From positions 1 through 64,000 of the forward strand of contig NZ_JABEQE010000020.1 in assembly GCF_014174375.1 (NCBI RefSeq): 64,000 nucleotides of DNA, written 5' to 3'. Positions 36,078 to 43,662 of this stretch are shown here, in pieces (position 1 is the stretch's first letter; each line of letters starts with the position of its first letter). The notes under the pieces were generated by a model. It was not told the DNA's origin. It searched no databases and was given only the letters and a program-made list of their open reading frames with translations. The position numbers and the translations under genes are program-made. This stretch comes from Gluconacetobacter asukensis. Lineage in GTDB: Bacteria > Pseudomonadota > Alphaproteobacteria > Acetobacterales > Acetobacteraceae.

Positions 36078-36356
36078 TCAGTGGGGTGCGCCGCCGCGCA
36101 GCAGATGCTGGTAGCCATGCTCGGTCATCCAGTGCGCCCGCGCCAGATGGCTGTGCCAGCAGCGGTGGACGCCCTCGGGATCGGCCGCCGGGTCGCGGTG
36201 GAGCACGATCCGGGCGACCTCGCGCCAGTCCGCGCCGTCGGCCTCGGCGTCCAGCAGACGCAGATAGGTGATGAGGTGCTGTTCGTCATAGCCGGTGAGA
36301 CAGGACGCCTCCGGGGCGCTGTCGGCGACGGACGGGTCGAGCGGGGGCTTCTGCAT
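36078..36356 (-). CDS. Short DUF2285-like protein
   Basis: 92 residues. TGYDEQHLITYLRLLDAEADGADWREVARIVLHRDPAADPEGVHRCWHSHLARAHWMTEHGYQHLLRGG has the DUF2285 pattern (L..L.....GA..R..A..L......W..D..R...H L.RA..M...GY..LL). It lacks the N-terminal domain of the neighbouring gene. Probably a small DNA-binding regulator of the element; same strand and 11 bases downstream of an XRE gene. Confidence 0.78.
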   Translation of the reverse strand: MQKPPLDPSVADSAPEASCLTGYDEQHLITYLRLLDAEADGADWREVARIVLHRDPAADPEGVHRCWHSHLARAHWMTEHGYQHLLRGGAPH

Positions 36357-36367
36357 GGTGGGACCGA

Positions 36368-36652
36368 TCAGGTCGGAGAATGAACGCGACGCACCCTAGC
36401 CTGCCGCGTTTGGATGTCGGAAGTCTCGTGAAGAAACATGACGCCGCGCCCTTGTCCGGACTCGATGAACAGGATGCCCGCCGCCTCCAGTGCGCGGCGG
36501 ACCTGGTCGATCGTGCCCTCATGGACACCGAGACCACGCTCGGATTCAAGACGCTTCAGCGCGGTCAATGCTACAAGGGCTTCTTCGGCGAGCCGTTCCT
36601 GCGTCCAGTTCAGGAGTGCCCGCGCTGCCCGTACCTGTCGGCCAGTGATCAT
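36368..36652 (-). CDS. XRE-family helix-turn-helix regulator
   Basis: 94 residues. ITGRQVRAARALLNWTQERLAEEALVALTALKRLESERG is a Cro/CI-type HTH; the rest (IDQVRRALEAAGILFIESGQGRGVMF) is the usual short C-terminus of this ICE-associated group. The start at 36652 has no strong ribosome site. A CGACT-N5-AGTCG palindrome lies 43 bases upstream, and the same palindrome occurs at three other places in the backbone, so this protein is my first candidate for the factor that binds it (inference). Confidence 0.85.
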   Translation of the reverse strand: MITGRQVRAARALLNWTQERLAEEALVALTALKRLESERGLGVHEGTIDQVRRALEAAGILFIESGQGRGVMFLHETSDIQTRQARVRRVHSPT

Positions 36653-36694
36653 CCACGATCACATCCGACAAGAGACAGGCACACACCAGAAATA

Positions 36695-36709
36695 CGACTA
36701 TATTAGTCG
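36695..36709. promoter_or_regulatory. Operator palindrome CGACT-N5-AGTCG upstream of the XRE gene
   Basis: CGACTATATTAGTCG, flanked TA...CA, sits 43 bases before the XRE start in an AT-rich pocket. It is one of four copies of the same dyad in the element backbone (also 38285, 38896, 55322). Confidence 0.65.
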
Positions 36710-36832
36710 CACAACGGTGGTTCAAGCCTATTTTTTCAAGGCACGCCGCGTTCCGAATCGGTCGGCTGGTCCTCGCCGAGATCGGTGCTGTCCCTTGCTG
36801 GGGCCCACCGACGTCCCTTGGGGGAGAGAAAC

Positions 36833-36856
36833 CCCCGCCCGGAGAGCCGGGCGGGG
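36833..36856 (-). terminator. GC-rich hairpin terminator after DUF736
   Basis: A perfect 10-bp stem CCCCGCCCGG-AGAG-CCGGGCGGGG lies 10 bases beyond the DUF736 stop. In minus-strand direction it is followed by GTTTCTC, a weak T-rich stretch. Likely intrinsic terminator of the DUF736 transcript, insulating it from the XRE gene. Confidence 0.6.
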
Positions 36857-36866
36857 CCGAGGCGGC

Positions 36867-37193
36867 TCACTCCCCGTTGCGCCGCCCGTTGGGCCGGGAC
36901 CAGATCAGGCTGTAATCCTCGCCATCCTCGTCCCGGAACAGGTTGGCGTAGATCGGCGCGTTGAAGCTCGGATCGTCCAGCTTGACCGAGAGATAGTCGC
37001 GGCCCTCGTTGGAGGTCTTCTTCCACGCCGCCCCGATTTCGATCCGGCCGACGAAGACCCGGTGGCTGGGCGCGTTGTCGTTGCTCCGGTTGGCTTCGGC
37101 GACGAAGCGGACGTTCTTCGTCTGGAGGGACAGAGTGACGATCTCGCCCTGGATCTCGTTGCCGACCTTCTTGAAGGAACCGATGTTGGCCAT
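36867..37193 (-). CDS. DUF736 family protein (second copy)
   Basis: 108 residues from the ATG at 37193: MANIGSFKKVGNEIQGEIVTLSLQTKNVRFVAE, SHRVFVGRIEIGAAWKKTSNEGRDYLSVKLDDPSFNAPIYANLF..YSLIWSRP. This is closer to the DUF736 consensus than the copy at 29695. Function unknown; abundant in conjugative elements. Preceded by a good site (AGGAGAAG) and by a long structured leader at 37314-37368. Confidence 0.92.
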   Translation of the reverse strand: MANIGSFKKVGNEIQGEIVTLSLQTKNVRFVAEANRSNDNAPSHRVFVGRIEIGAAWKKTSNEGRDYLSVKLDDPSFNAPIYANLFRDEDGEDYSLIWSRPNGRRNGE

Positions 37194-37746
37194 GTGACTT
37201 CTCCTGCTGTTATCGGGCAGCGACCACCGCGGCCTCGATGGCGATCGTCCGCCCGGGGGCGAGCGACCGGGCACCCGCTTGCGGGCCGGAGCACCGCGCA
37301 GGACGGCGGCGGCAGGACTTTCTTGCCTCGCGAGGAATGGCGCCCTGGCGCCAGGGGAAGAAAGTCCTGACGACGGCGTTGCCCCAGGGCGATCGAGGCG
37401 AAGCCGACCTCGGGCAGATCAGGCCAAGAGAGGACGGGGTGGTCGTTGCCTGACAGCATCTCCGGGAGAAATGTGGCTGACCGGCGTGTTCCCCGGTCAG
37501 GTCGCGCGGAGAGACAGGCCAGGCTCCACGCGATTCCGGCAGGACGCTGCCCGATCGCATCTTTTGACGAAGACGACACCACGGCAATGTGCCGGTTGCT
37601 GCTGTCTGAGCGCCGGACGGATGGAACTGGGGCGGTGGCAGAAACTCTCCCAGCCGGGCCGCCACGTTCCCGGTCAGGATCAGGCTGGATGATCCGGGCC
37701 TTGATGCCCCGATCGTCTCCCTACCGGCCGGAACAGGGGGGCCGGC
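37194..37746. other. GC-rich 553-base leader/intergenic region without a supported gene
   Basis: All frames here look like shadow translations of GC-rich DNA. The notable content is a three-part inverted repeat at 37314-37368, annotated separately, and a block AGCACCGCGCAGGACGGC at about 37290-37307 which recurs in similar form near 46759 beside a second structured leader. Confidence 0.5.
37314..37368. repeat. Three-way-junction-like inverted repeat upstream of DUF736
   Basis: Outer arms AGGACTTTCTT (37314-37324) and AAGAAAGTCCT (37358-37368) are perfectly complementary. Between them lie two perfect palindromes, CCTCGCGAGG (37326-37335) and CCCTGGCGCCAGGG (37343-37356). As RNA this would fold into a closed stem carrying two hairpins. 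It lies about 120 bases upstream of the DUF736 start on the minus strand. Confidence 0.65.
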
Positions 37747-38226
37747 CTATGCTTGTCCGGTCGGATCGATCAGCGCGCGACCGGGGAGCGTGCCATCCTC
37801 GCCATGAGCCGGCGTCGCCGGCGGGAGTTCCGCGCCAATACGGACCCAGGCCGTGCCACCGACAAGGACCGCACCGATCACGGCGAAGAGGTGCCGCCAG
37901 AAAGAGGACGGGACGCAGAGCTGCGACACGTCGAGCATGGCGCAGTAGCCGGCGATGACGGCGGGAACGGTGTAGAGCAGGCCGAGTGCCATCCGGAACC
38001 AGACGATGGGCACCATCGCGAACGCCATCTGACCGGCAACCTGCGTTGCCGTGCCGGCGACGATGCCGATCACAATGGCGCCGAGGTAGCCCGCACCGGT
38101 GTGCAGGCTGCCGAAGAAGGCGTTGAGCCCGACATAGAAGGGCAGCGCGTAAACGGCGACCACGAAGATCAGCCAGCAGAAAAGACCGAGAACGGACAGG
38201 AGGATGAAGGGTGCGAAGACAACCAT
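37747..38226 (-). CDS. Small polytopic membrane protein
   Basis: 159 residues from the ATG at 38226, with CGGAG nine bases upstream. Four hydrophobic helices are visible (APFILLSVLGLFCWLIFVVAVYALPFYVGL; YLGAIVIGIVAGTATQVAG; MALGLLYTVPAVIAGYCAM; HLFAVIGAVLVGGTAWV). No family recognised. Part of the element backbone by strand and by the CGACT-type operator 59 bases upstream. Possibly surface exclusion or envelope modification; function not assigned. Confidence 0.75.
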   Translation of the reverse strand: MVVFAPFILLSVLGLFCWLIFVVAVYALPFYVGLNAFFGSLHTGAGYLGAIVIGIVAGTATQVAGQMAFAMVPIVWFRMALGLLYTVPAVIAGYCAMLDVSQLCVPSSFWRHLFAVIGAVLVGGTAWVRIGAELPPATPAHGEDGTLPGRALIDPTGQA

Positions 38227-38284
38227 CTGCGATCTCCGTTGTACAGGATTGGATGATCGCGCTTTCCACCACCTCCCCAGCGCA

Positions 38285-38299
38285 CGACTAATATAGACG
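38285..38299. promoter_or_regulatory. Operator palindrome (degenerate copy) upstream of the membrane protein gene
   Basis: CGACTAATATAGACG matches the CGACT-N5-AGTCG dyad with one mismatch (AGACG for AGTCG), flanked CA...CT. It is 59 bases before the membrane protein start, a typical promoter position. Confidence 0.5.
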
Positions 38300-38394
38300 C
38301 TTTGAGCGCAAAATTCCATCAGGAAGTTACGGCAGCGGACAGAGCGTAAATCCACAGGCGGGGCCGCACGCCCAAAGGTCAGAAAGCTCCCGCG

Positions 38395-38553
38395 TCATGC
38401 GGGAGCCTCCTCGTCGGCAGCCCGGTCGCGTTCTGCCTGCCGGGCAATCGCCGCCGCGAGTTCGGCCTTGATCGCCGCCCGCTCCCGGCGGGTGAGATGG
38501 AAGCTGGTGAGTTCGGCGCGCAGTTGCTGGATGGTGTCGTACAGCGTGGTCAT
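38395..38553 (-). CDS. Small helical protein (52 aa)
   Basis: MTTLYDTIQQLRAELTSFHLTRRERAAIKAELAAAIARQAERDRAADEEAPA: a charged two-helix protein with AAAGGAG eight bases upstream. No family recognised with certainty. It resembles small accessory proteins encoded in ICE backbones. A long inverted-repeat leader (38660-38719) lies about 110 bases upstream. Confidence 0.6.
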   Translation of the reverse strand: MTTLYDTIQQLRAELTSFHLTRRERAAIKAELAAAIARQAERDRAADEEAPA

Positions 38554-38659
38554 TGTCCTGCTCCTTTCGTTTTGAAGACAGGACAGACGGGTCATGCGGG
38601 GACGGACCGGGTCGTGGATCGCCCTTGGGCGACCGGCTTGCCGGTGGGTGGGGAGCCGG

Positions 38660-38719
38660 TTTTGTCGAACGGGGCAAGGCACATGGCGCGCGGCAGCGCG
38701 CTCCTTGCGTTCGGCAAAA
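38660..38719. repeat. Long imperfect inverted repeat (structured leader)
   Basis: TTTTGTCGAACG (38660-38671) pairs with CGTTCGGCAAAA (38708-38719) with one G-T wobble. Inside, GCAAGG (38674) faces CCTTGC (38703), and a GCGCGC-rich inner hairpin closes the top. It lies upstream of the 52-aa gene on the minus strand. Similar in design to the structures at 37314 and 46783. The rest of 38554-39146 holds no supported gene. Confidence 0.55.
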
Positions 38720-38895
38720 TTGGGGGCACCGCCCGTCCACGACGCGGTTCAGCCACGCATGGTAGGATGGGAAGTCTGAAGAGACGGCCCCTCTTCTCCA
38801 CGTGGGGCAGAAACCTGCCCAGGCCAGCCGCGTTGGGCGAGCGTTCATGGTCGGCGCAGATGAACGTGTCATCCGCTATGCCGCTCGGACAAAAT

Positions 38896-38929
38896 GCGAC
38901 TTTAATAGTCGCCAATCGTATAGCGATTG
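38896..38929. promoter_or_regulatory. Two abutting 17-bp palindromes (operator pair)
   Basis: GCGACT-TTAAT-AGTCGC (38896-38912) is immediately followed by CAATCG-TATAG-CGATTG (38913-38929). Both are 6-5-6 dyads. The first belongs to the CGACT-N5-AGTCG family found at three other backbone sites; the second has the same geometry but different half-sites. They lie in AT-rich DNA between the 52-aa gene and the NepR/GST region, so two regulators may share this promoter. Confidence 0.6.
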
Positions 38930-39146
38930 AAAGCGCCGTGTGATATCGTGAAGGCGGCGCTTTGCGGTGCATCTTGCACAGCCACAGACGATGTCCGGCA
39001 GCGCACGAGGAAAAGATGTCTTTTATAACGGCGTATAGAAAGGGCGCTTTCATGCCTGATGACAGCACGCTGCTCATGGTCCGACGTCAGCAGTGGGATA
39101 GTAGCGGACCACGTCCTTGACCGGGTCCACGCCACAGTCCGCTCAC

Positions 39147-39320
39147 ATGGCCGAATTCCGAGAGCGGGCCTTTCAGGCCTGGCTAAAGGACACCTTGCGA
39201 CGCACGTTTGGCAACGTGACAAAAGAGCCGATTCCGGAAGCACTTTTGCGACTGATCGGTACGTCTTATTCTCCTCTGACAGAGGCTGAAACACGATCCA
39301 GAGCCACGGGGGAGCACATC
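39147..39320 (+). other. NepR-like segment in frame with the downstream GST gene
   Basis: From the ATG at 39147 the frame reads AFQAWLKDTLRRTFGNVTKEPIPEALLRLI, which resembles the core of NepR anti-sigma factors of the alphaproteobacterial general stress response (L...Y....EPIP..ll.Ll). No stop separates it from the GST start at 39321, so it is either a relic that reads through, a fused N-terminal extension, or a coincidence of frame. NepR normally binds EcfG and PhyR; neither is present here. Confidence 0.4.
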
Positions 39321-39920
39321 ATGGCGCAGTGTGTGCTGTATAATTGCGGGCCATCCGGAAACTGCTACAAAGTCCGCCTGTTCGCATCGCTTGCCGGCAT
39401 TCCGCTGAAGATCCTGGAGGTGGACCTGGCCGGAGGCGAGCACAGGCAAGCCGCGTTCACGGCGTTGAATCCCTGGCAGCAGGTGCCGGTGCTGCAGGAT
39501 GGCGCGATCGTCCTCTGGGATTCCCAGGCGATCCTGGTTTATCTGGCGGAAAGATACGCAGAACCGGAATGGTGTCCGCCCGACCCGCTGTCGCATGCCC
39601 AGATCACGCAATGGCTTTCGGTCAGCGCCAATGAGATCCAGCATGGTCCGGCCGATGCGCGGCTGGTGCGCAAATTCGGGTATCAATTGAATTACGATCA
39701 GGCTGCGCGGCTCTCGGCGCACGTCCTGGCGACGATCAATACGCACCTCACGGATCGCGACTGGCTGGCCTTGCGCGGGCCCAGCATCGCCGACTGTGCG
39801 GCCTATCCTTATATTGCGCTCGCCCCGGAAGGAGGGATCGACCTGGAACCATATGGTGCGATCCGCGCATGGATGGCGCGGATTGAAGTCCTGCCAGGCT
39901 ATATTCCCGTGGGATCCTAA
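39321..39920 (+). CDS. Glutathione S-transferase family protein
   Basis: 199 residues from the ATG at 39321 with GGGGAG eight bases upstream. Thioredoxin-like N-domain: CVLYNCGPSGNCYKVRLFASLAGIPLKILEVDLAGGEHRQAAFTALNPWQQVPVLQDGAIVLWDSQAILVYLAERY (Pro-Val cis-proline and the glutathione-binding WDSQAI), then an alpha-helical C-domain. Conjugates or reduces electrophiles with glutathione in the cytosol. First gene of the redox cargo. The frame is open upstream to 39117 (see NepR-like segment). Confidence 0.88.
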   Translation: MAQCVLYNCGPSGNCYKVRLFASLAGIPLKILEVDLAGGEHRQAAFTALNPWQQVPVLQDGAIVLWDSQAILVYLAERYAEPEWCPPDPLSHAQITQWLSVSANEIQHGPADARLVRKFGYQLNYDQAARLSAHVLATINTHLTDRDWLALRGPSIADCAAYPYIALAPEGGIDLEPYGAIRAWMARIEVLPGYIPVGS

Positions 39921-40478
39921 TTTTATAAGGGTTTGTCTCCAGATAAAGGCGCTCGGGAATTTCACAATGCGATCACGCAGGGCCTTTTTGCGAAAGACCT
40001 TGCCCGCTTGACAATCATACGGAAGCCTTCACTCCGGCAATGAATTCGGGAGCGATGCGACCGGCGTCCAATGGACCGCACGTTCTTCCAGGACCGGCTG
40101 CTTTACCAAGGTAGCCTGGAAGCTGATTACCGTGCGACGACACCACGGCCTTCGGATAACGGGCGCGAAGTATACCGGGCTGTGGCAGAGCCGTGGACAA
40201 CCATGGCATCCGTCCTGCTGTTCGCCGTCGTGTTCCGGTCATTTCTAGCCCGGCTACCGCTTGGGCTACTGCCGGGCGCTTAGGCGGCATGCCGAGCGGC
40301 CAACTAATGACGACGTTGCGGGCATATTTTCCAGTCCGTGCCACGCATCTCAGACAGGCGGCATAGCAGGGAGAGCCAAAAGTCTGGCTTCGGTGGAAAA
40401 TATATAGAATTCGGACAACAGGCTCCCTGAATGGCCGCTTTGGCCATGATGTCGTCATCAGTCATGCTCCGTATGGAG
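39921..40478. other. 558-base stretch without a supported gene
   Basis: Open frames on both strands (for example 40015-40458 on the minus strand) show no recognisable motif or ribosome site, and their codon use is unconvincing. Possibly decayed sequence at the edge of the cargo. I see no repeat or palindrome of note. Confidence 0.4.
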
Positions 40479-40907
40479 TCAGAATGGCTTCAGGACCACC
40501 AAGATGACGATCGTGCTCGTAGCGAGCACGACAAGCCACGGAGCATATCCCAGGTTTGCGCCGCGTTTGCCTTGGCCAATTGCAGCCTTTCGGAGGCTGC
40601 CCGACAGCAGCCCGTGGAGCATGGAAAGAGCGAGAACGACCCCGAGCTTTATCAGGAGCCATCGCTGTGGAAACCAGTCGCCCATCGTGGCGAGGGCGAG
40701 CCCCACGGCCCAGACCAGGATCATGGCGGGCGCGGTAACGCTGCGATCCCAGCGCCGCATGGCCGCCACTATCGCGGTTCTTTCTTTCGTCACGGGACGA
40801 TTGCCGCCCAGCGCCGTGGTCGCCAGCGTCAGAGCGGAGATCAGGAGCCCGCTTATCCATATGACCGCTGCGGAGACGTGAATCGCTTTCAGCCAGAGAT
40901 AGGCCAT
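40479..40907 (-). CDS. CopD-like integral membrane protein
   Basis: 142 residues from the ATG at 40907. Four membrane helices: MAYLWLKAIHVSAAVIWISGLLISALTLATTAL, MRRWDRSVTAPAMILVWAVGLALATMG, WLLIKLGVVLALSMLHGLLSG and APWLVVLATSTIVILVVL. The KAIHVSAAVIW.SGLL motif with a His in helix 1 is shared by CopD/HemJ-like membrane proteins that bind haem or copper. Last gene of a three-gene minus-strand operon with DUF3817 and DJ-1/PfpI genes. Confidence 0.75.
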   Translation of the reverse strand: MAYLWLKAIHVSAAVIWISGLLISALTLATTALGGNRPVTKERTAIVAAMRRWDRSVTAPAMILVWAVGLALATMGDWFPQRWLLIKLGVVLALSMLHGLLSGSLRKAAIGQGKRGANLGYAPWLVVLATSTIVILVVLKPF

Positions 40908-40917
40908 CACCGACCTT

Positions 40918-41253
40918 TCAGACAGAAGACGCCAGGGCGCGCTGCCGACGCGCAAGCAGCCGCTCATTGGCAAATGCCCCGAATGGAATGAAGGCGACGG
41001 CAAGCATCCGGACCGCCTCCGCCCTGGTCCAACGTCCACTGGCCAGCGTCTGGACCAGCATCCAGACATAGAGGGTGAAGGCGAGACCATGAACCGGCCC
41101 CATGATCCGCACCGCGACGGGGAAATCGGCAAGGTGCTTCAGCGGCACCGCGATGCCGACAAGCAGCACCAGGGTCATGCCCTCCAGGAGCGAGGCCGCC
41201 CGCATCCGACCGAGCTGGCGACATTCCTCGCTCTCGTCAACAGGAAGCGTCAT
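40918..41253 (-). CDS. DUF3817 family membrane protein
   Basis: 111 residues: LGRMRAASLLEGMTLVLLVGIAVPLKHLADFPVAVRIMGPVHGLAFTLYVWMLVQTL matches DUF3817 (SLLEG.tL..L....PLK......RiiGPvHGl.F..Y). Three membrane segments. Function unknown. The start overlaps the DJ-1/PfpI stop by four bases, so it is co-translated with it. Confidence 0.85.
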   Translation of the reverse strand: MTLPVDESEECRQLGRMRAASLLEGMTLVLLVGIAVPLKHLADFPVAVRIMGPVHGLAFTLYVWMLVQTLASGRWTRAEAVRMLAVAFIPFGAFANERLLARRQRALASSV

Positions 41254-41957
41254 GCGCGCATCTCGGCAGCGCGCGCGGCTGCGATCGATACGGTCTCACG
41301 GATTGTCCCTTCGCCCATCGCCGCATATGTGGCTGAAACGAGGGCCGGTCCGGCGGCCTGCGGATTACCCGTCGCGAAGGGTGGTTCGGGGTCATATTCC
41401 ATCATCAGTTGGGTCAGCTTCGCGACATCCTCGCCCCTGAGTTCGGCGAGCAGCTTCAGGCCAAAATCGATGCCCGCCGTGACGCCTCCACCTGTCCAGA
41501 TGTTCTCGTCATTCACCACGCGTTCATGGATCGTCGCGGCGCCAACGGCTTCAAGCGCCTCGAAGAGTGTCCAGTGCGTCGTTGCCCGGCGGTTTGCGAG
41601 CAGACCCGCCGTTCCGAGGATCAGTGAACCCGAACACACCGAGCAGAGATAGCCGGCCGAAGGCGCTACGCGCACCAGGAAGGCACGCAACGCCTCGTCG
41701 CGCATGGCGTCATTGGTTCCGAAGCCACCAGGCACGAGCAGGACGTCGAGCCGCCCCTCAAAATGCGTGAATGTCGCTGTCGGGACGAGTGCCGCACCAG
41801 TGTCGGAGACGACGGGATCGAGAGTCCGCGCGAAGAACTGCGTCCGACCATGAAGCCCGAGCGCCGATTGCGGTCCGGCAAGATCCAGCAGGGTGAAGCC
41901 CGGATAGAGGATGATGCCGATTTCGAGCGGATCGGGTGCGGGGTTGGTATCGGCCAT
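41250..41957 (-). CDS. DJ-1/PfpI family protein
   Basis: 235 residues. EIGIILYPGFTLLDLAGPQSALGL (Glu12 region), DVLLVPGGFGTNDAM and the nucleophile elbow YLCSVCSGSLILGTAGLLANRRATTHW with Cys108. This is the glutamine-amidotransferase-like group next to isonitrile hydratase (InhA) and GlxA regulators; members are isonitrile hydratases, chaperones or glyoxalases. Divergent from a GlxA-type AraC regulator 53-113 bases away, which probably controls it. Confidence 0.88.
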   Translation of the reverse strand: MADTNPAPDPLEIGIILYPGFTLLDLAGPQSALGLHGRTQFFARTLDPVVSDTGAALVPTATFTHFEGRLDVLLVPGGFGTNDAMRDEALRAFLVRVAPSAGYLCSVCSGSLILGTAGLLANRRATTHWTLFEALEAVGAATIHERVVNDENIWTGGGVTAGIDFGLKLLAELRGEDVAKLTQLMMEYDPEPPFATGNPQAAGPALVSATYAAMGEGTIRETVSIAAARAAEMRA

Positions 41958-42070
41958 GAATGTCTCCTGCTTGCACCCGCGAGTTTAGCCCTGGCAGCCA
42001 GGACGTGTGAGTGGCAGAAAAGACAACCATAGATCATATTCAGCCAAACGTCGAAGACACTGGGGACAGG

Positions 42071-43015
42071 ATGCACAAGGTCGCGATACTGGCGTTCGAC
42101 GGGGTCGTGCCGTTCGATCTCAGCATCCCCTGTGAAGTCTTCGGCCGCGTCCGTGCGCCCGACGGCGCGCCAGCCTATGCGGTACGCGTCTGCGGGCGGC
42201 GCGGCGCCATACAGACCAGGAATTTCACGTTGAGGGCGCCCGGAACGCTGGCGGACATCCGATCCGCCGACACAGTCGTGGTCCCCGGTATCGACGACGT
42301 GGAAAGAGACATGTCGCCTGCGGTTCTCGCAAGCCTGCGCGCTGCCTGGAAAGCCGGGGTACGAATCGTGTCGATCTGCTCGGGCGCGTTCCTGCTCGGG
42401 GCCGCCGGGCTTCTCGACGGCAGACGCGCCACGACACACTGGATCGCTGCCGCCGAGCTTGCCCGGCGATATCCAACGGCATGCATAGAGCCTGATGCGT
42501 TATTCGTCGACGAAGGCAGGCTGGTGACATCCGCCGGTGCGTCCGCTGGGCTGGACATGTGCCTGCATCTCGTGCGGCTGGATCATGGCGAGGCCGTGGC
42601 CGCCGACGCCGCGCGTCTCGCCGTCGCACCCCTCATTCGCGATGGCGGACAGGCCCAGTTCATTCGTCAGGCGCCACCACGCACAACGGCGGGTCTTGCC
42701 GCGACATTGGACTGGATTCTCGCCAATCTCGATCGGTCCCTGGACGTGCGCATGCTGGCGGACCGTGCCGGCATGAGCGAACGCAGTTTCGCGCGGCATT
42801 TCCGTGATCAGACCGGTTCATCACCGGTTCAGTGGCTGCTGGCCGCGCGCGTCCGGGCGGCGCAGGAATTACTCGAGATCACGCCCGCACCAATCGAAGA
42901 GGTCGCCCGCCAAGTCGGTTTTGAATCGCCCATTACCTTCCGCAGCCGTTTCCGGCGGATCGTGGGCATCAGTCCCATCGCCTATCGGCGCCGTTTTCAG
43001 ACCCAGACGGTATAG
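42071..43015 (+). CDS. GlxA family AraC-type transcriptional regulator
   Basis: About 314 residues from the ATG at 42071 (GGGGAC upstream); an in-frame ATG at 42011 would add 20 residues. N-terminal DJ-1-like sensor (MHKVAILAFDGVVPFDLSIPCEVFG; VSICSGAFLLGAAGLLDGRRATTHW) and a C-terminal pair of AraC HTHs (LDVRMLADRAGMSERSFARHFRDQTGSSPVQWLLAARVRAAQELLE; IEEVARQVGFESPITFRSRFRRIVGISPIAYRRRF). Divergent from the DJ-1/DUF3817/CopD-like operon. Confidence 0.92.
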   Translation: MHKVAILAFDGVVPFDLSIPCEVFGRVRAPDGAPAYAVRVCGRRGAIQTRNFTLRAPGTLADIRSADTVVVPGIDDVERDMSPAVLASLRAAWKAGVRIVSICSGAFLLGAAGLLDGRRATTHWIAAAELARRYPTACIEPDALFVDEGRLVTSAGASAGLDMCLHLVRLDHGEAVAADAARLAVAPLIRDGGQAQFIRQAPPRTTAGLAATLDWILANLDRSLDVRMLADRAGMSERSFARHFRDQTGSSPVQWLLAARVRAAQELLEITPAPIEEVARQVGFESPITFRSRFRRIVGISPIAYRRRFQTQTV

Positions 43016-43151
43016 ACGTCACCTTGATGTCCTCTGTGGTAGGCCAGATCGGCGGCTTGAATATTTTATGAACAGCAGCTTTCGGGAGCAAAAATTGGGA
43101 TCTGAATGGCAAGAATGAGGTAAAAGATGACATGTACTACCCGCACCGGGC

Positions 43152-43547
43152 CTATCGTTCGTCGTATTGCGATTGCGCTTTCCGCACCTGTTCCCAGTTT
43201 TCCTTGGCCCAGTCGACCAGCCCCTGTGTCGGACGTAGCAGACCTTTTCCCAAGGGCGTCATCTCGTATTCGACGCGGGGCGGTACCTCGGGAAAAACCT
43301 CCCGGATCACCATTCCATCGCGTTCGAGCGTCCGCAGCGTCGAGGAGAGCATCCGTTGCGAGATGCCGGGAACCGCCCGCTCCAGCTCTGAAAACCGGGC
43401 GCGGCCGCCCAGAATGTCGAGCGACAACACAATGAATATTGTCCATTTGTCGCCGATTTTCGTCAACAATTCCCGAACCGCCATCGGATCTGAACTGCGG
43501 CAGACCGCCGCAGGGTCCAGTTGTTTTGTCTTATGAGGCTTTCCCAT
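43152..43547 (-). CDS. HxlR family transcriptional regulator
   Basis: 131 residues. VRELLTKIGDKWTIFIVLSLDILGGRARFSELERAVPGISQRMLSSTLRTLERDGMVIREVFPEVPPRVEYEMTPLGKGL is the HxlR winged helix. HxlR proteins such as YodB and HypR sense quinones, diamide or aldehydes through cysteine and repress azoreductases or nitroreductases; one Cys (AAVCRSS) is present near the N-terminus. Divergent from an NTF2-like/azoreductase operon, a matching target. Confidence 0.92.
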   Translation of the reverse strand: MGKPHKTKQLDPAAVCRSSDPMAVRELLTKIGDKWTIFIVLSLDILGGRARFSELERAVPGISQRMLSSTLRTLERDGMVIREVFPEVPPRVEYEMTPLGKGLLRPTQGLVDWAKENWEQVRKAQSQYDER

Positions 43548-43662
43548 TACTTACCTCCACGTAAGTGACTAATATAAGAGTGCCCTCTTCTTCGTAACAG
43601 GCTTCCGATTTATATGTAGCTCTCACCCGGTAAGCAACATCGCGCGCCATGGAGAGATCCAG

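Noticed and set aside
40015..40458. Possible gene of 147 codons on the minus strand
   Set aside because: No recognisable motif, no ribosome site, unconvincing composition; left as unassigned intergenic DNA.
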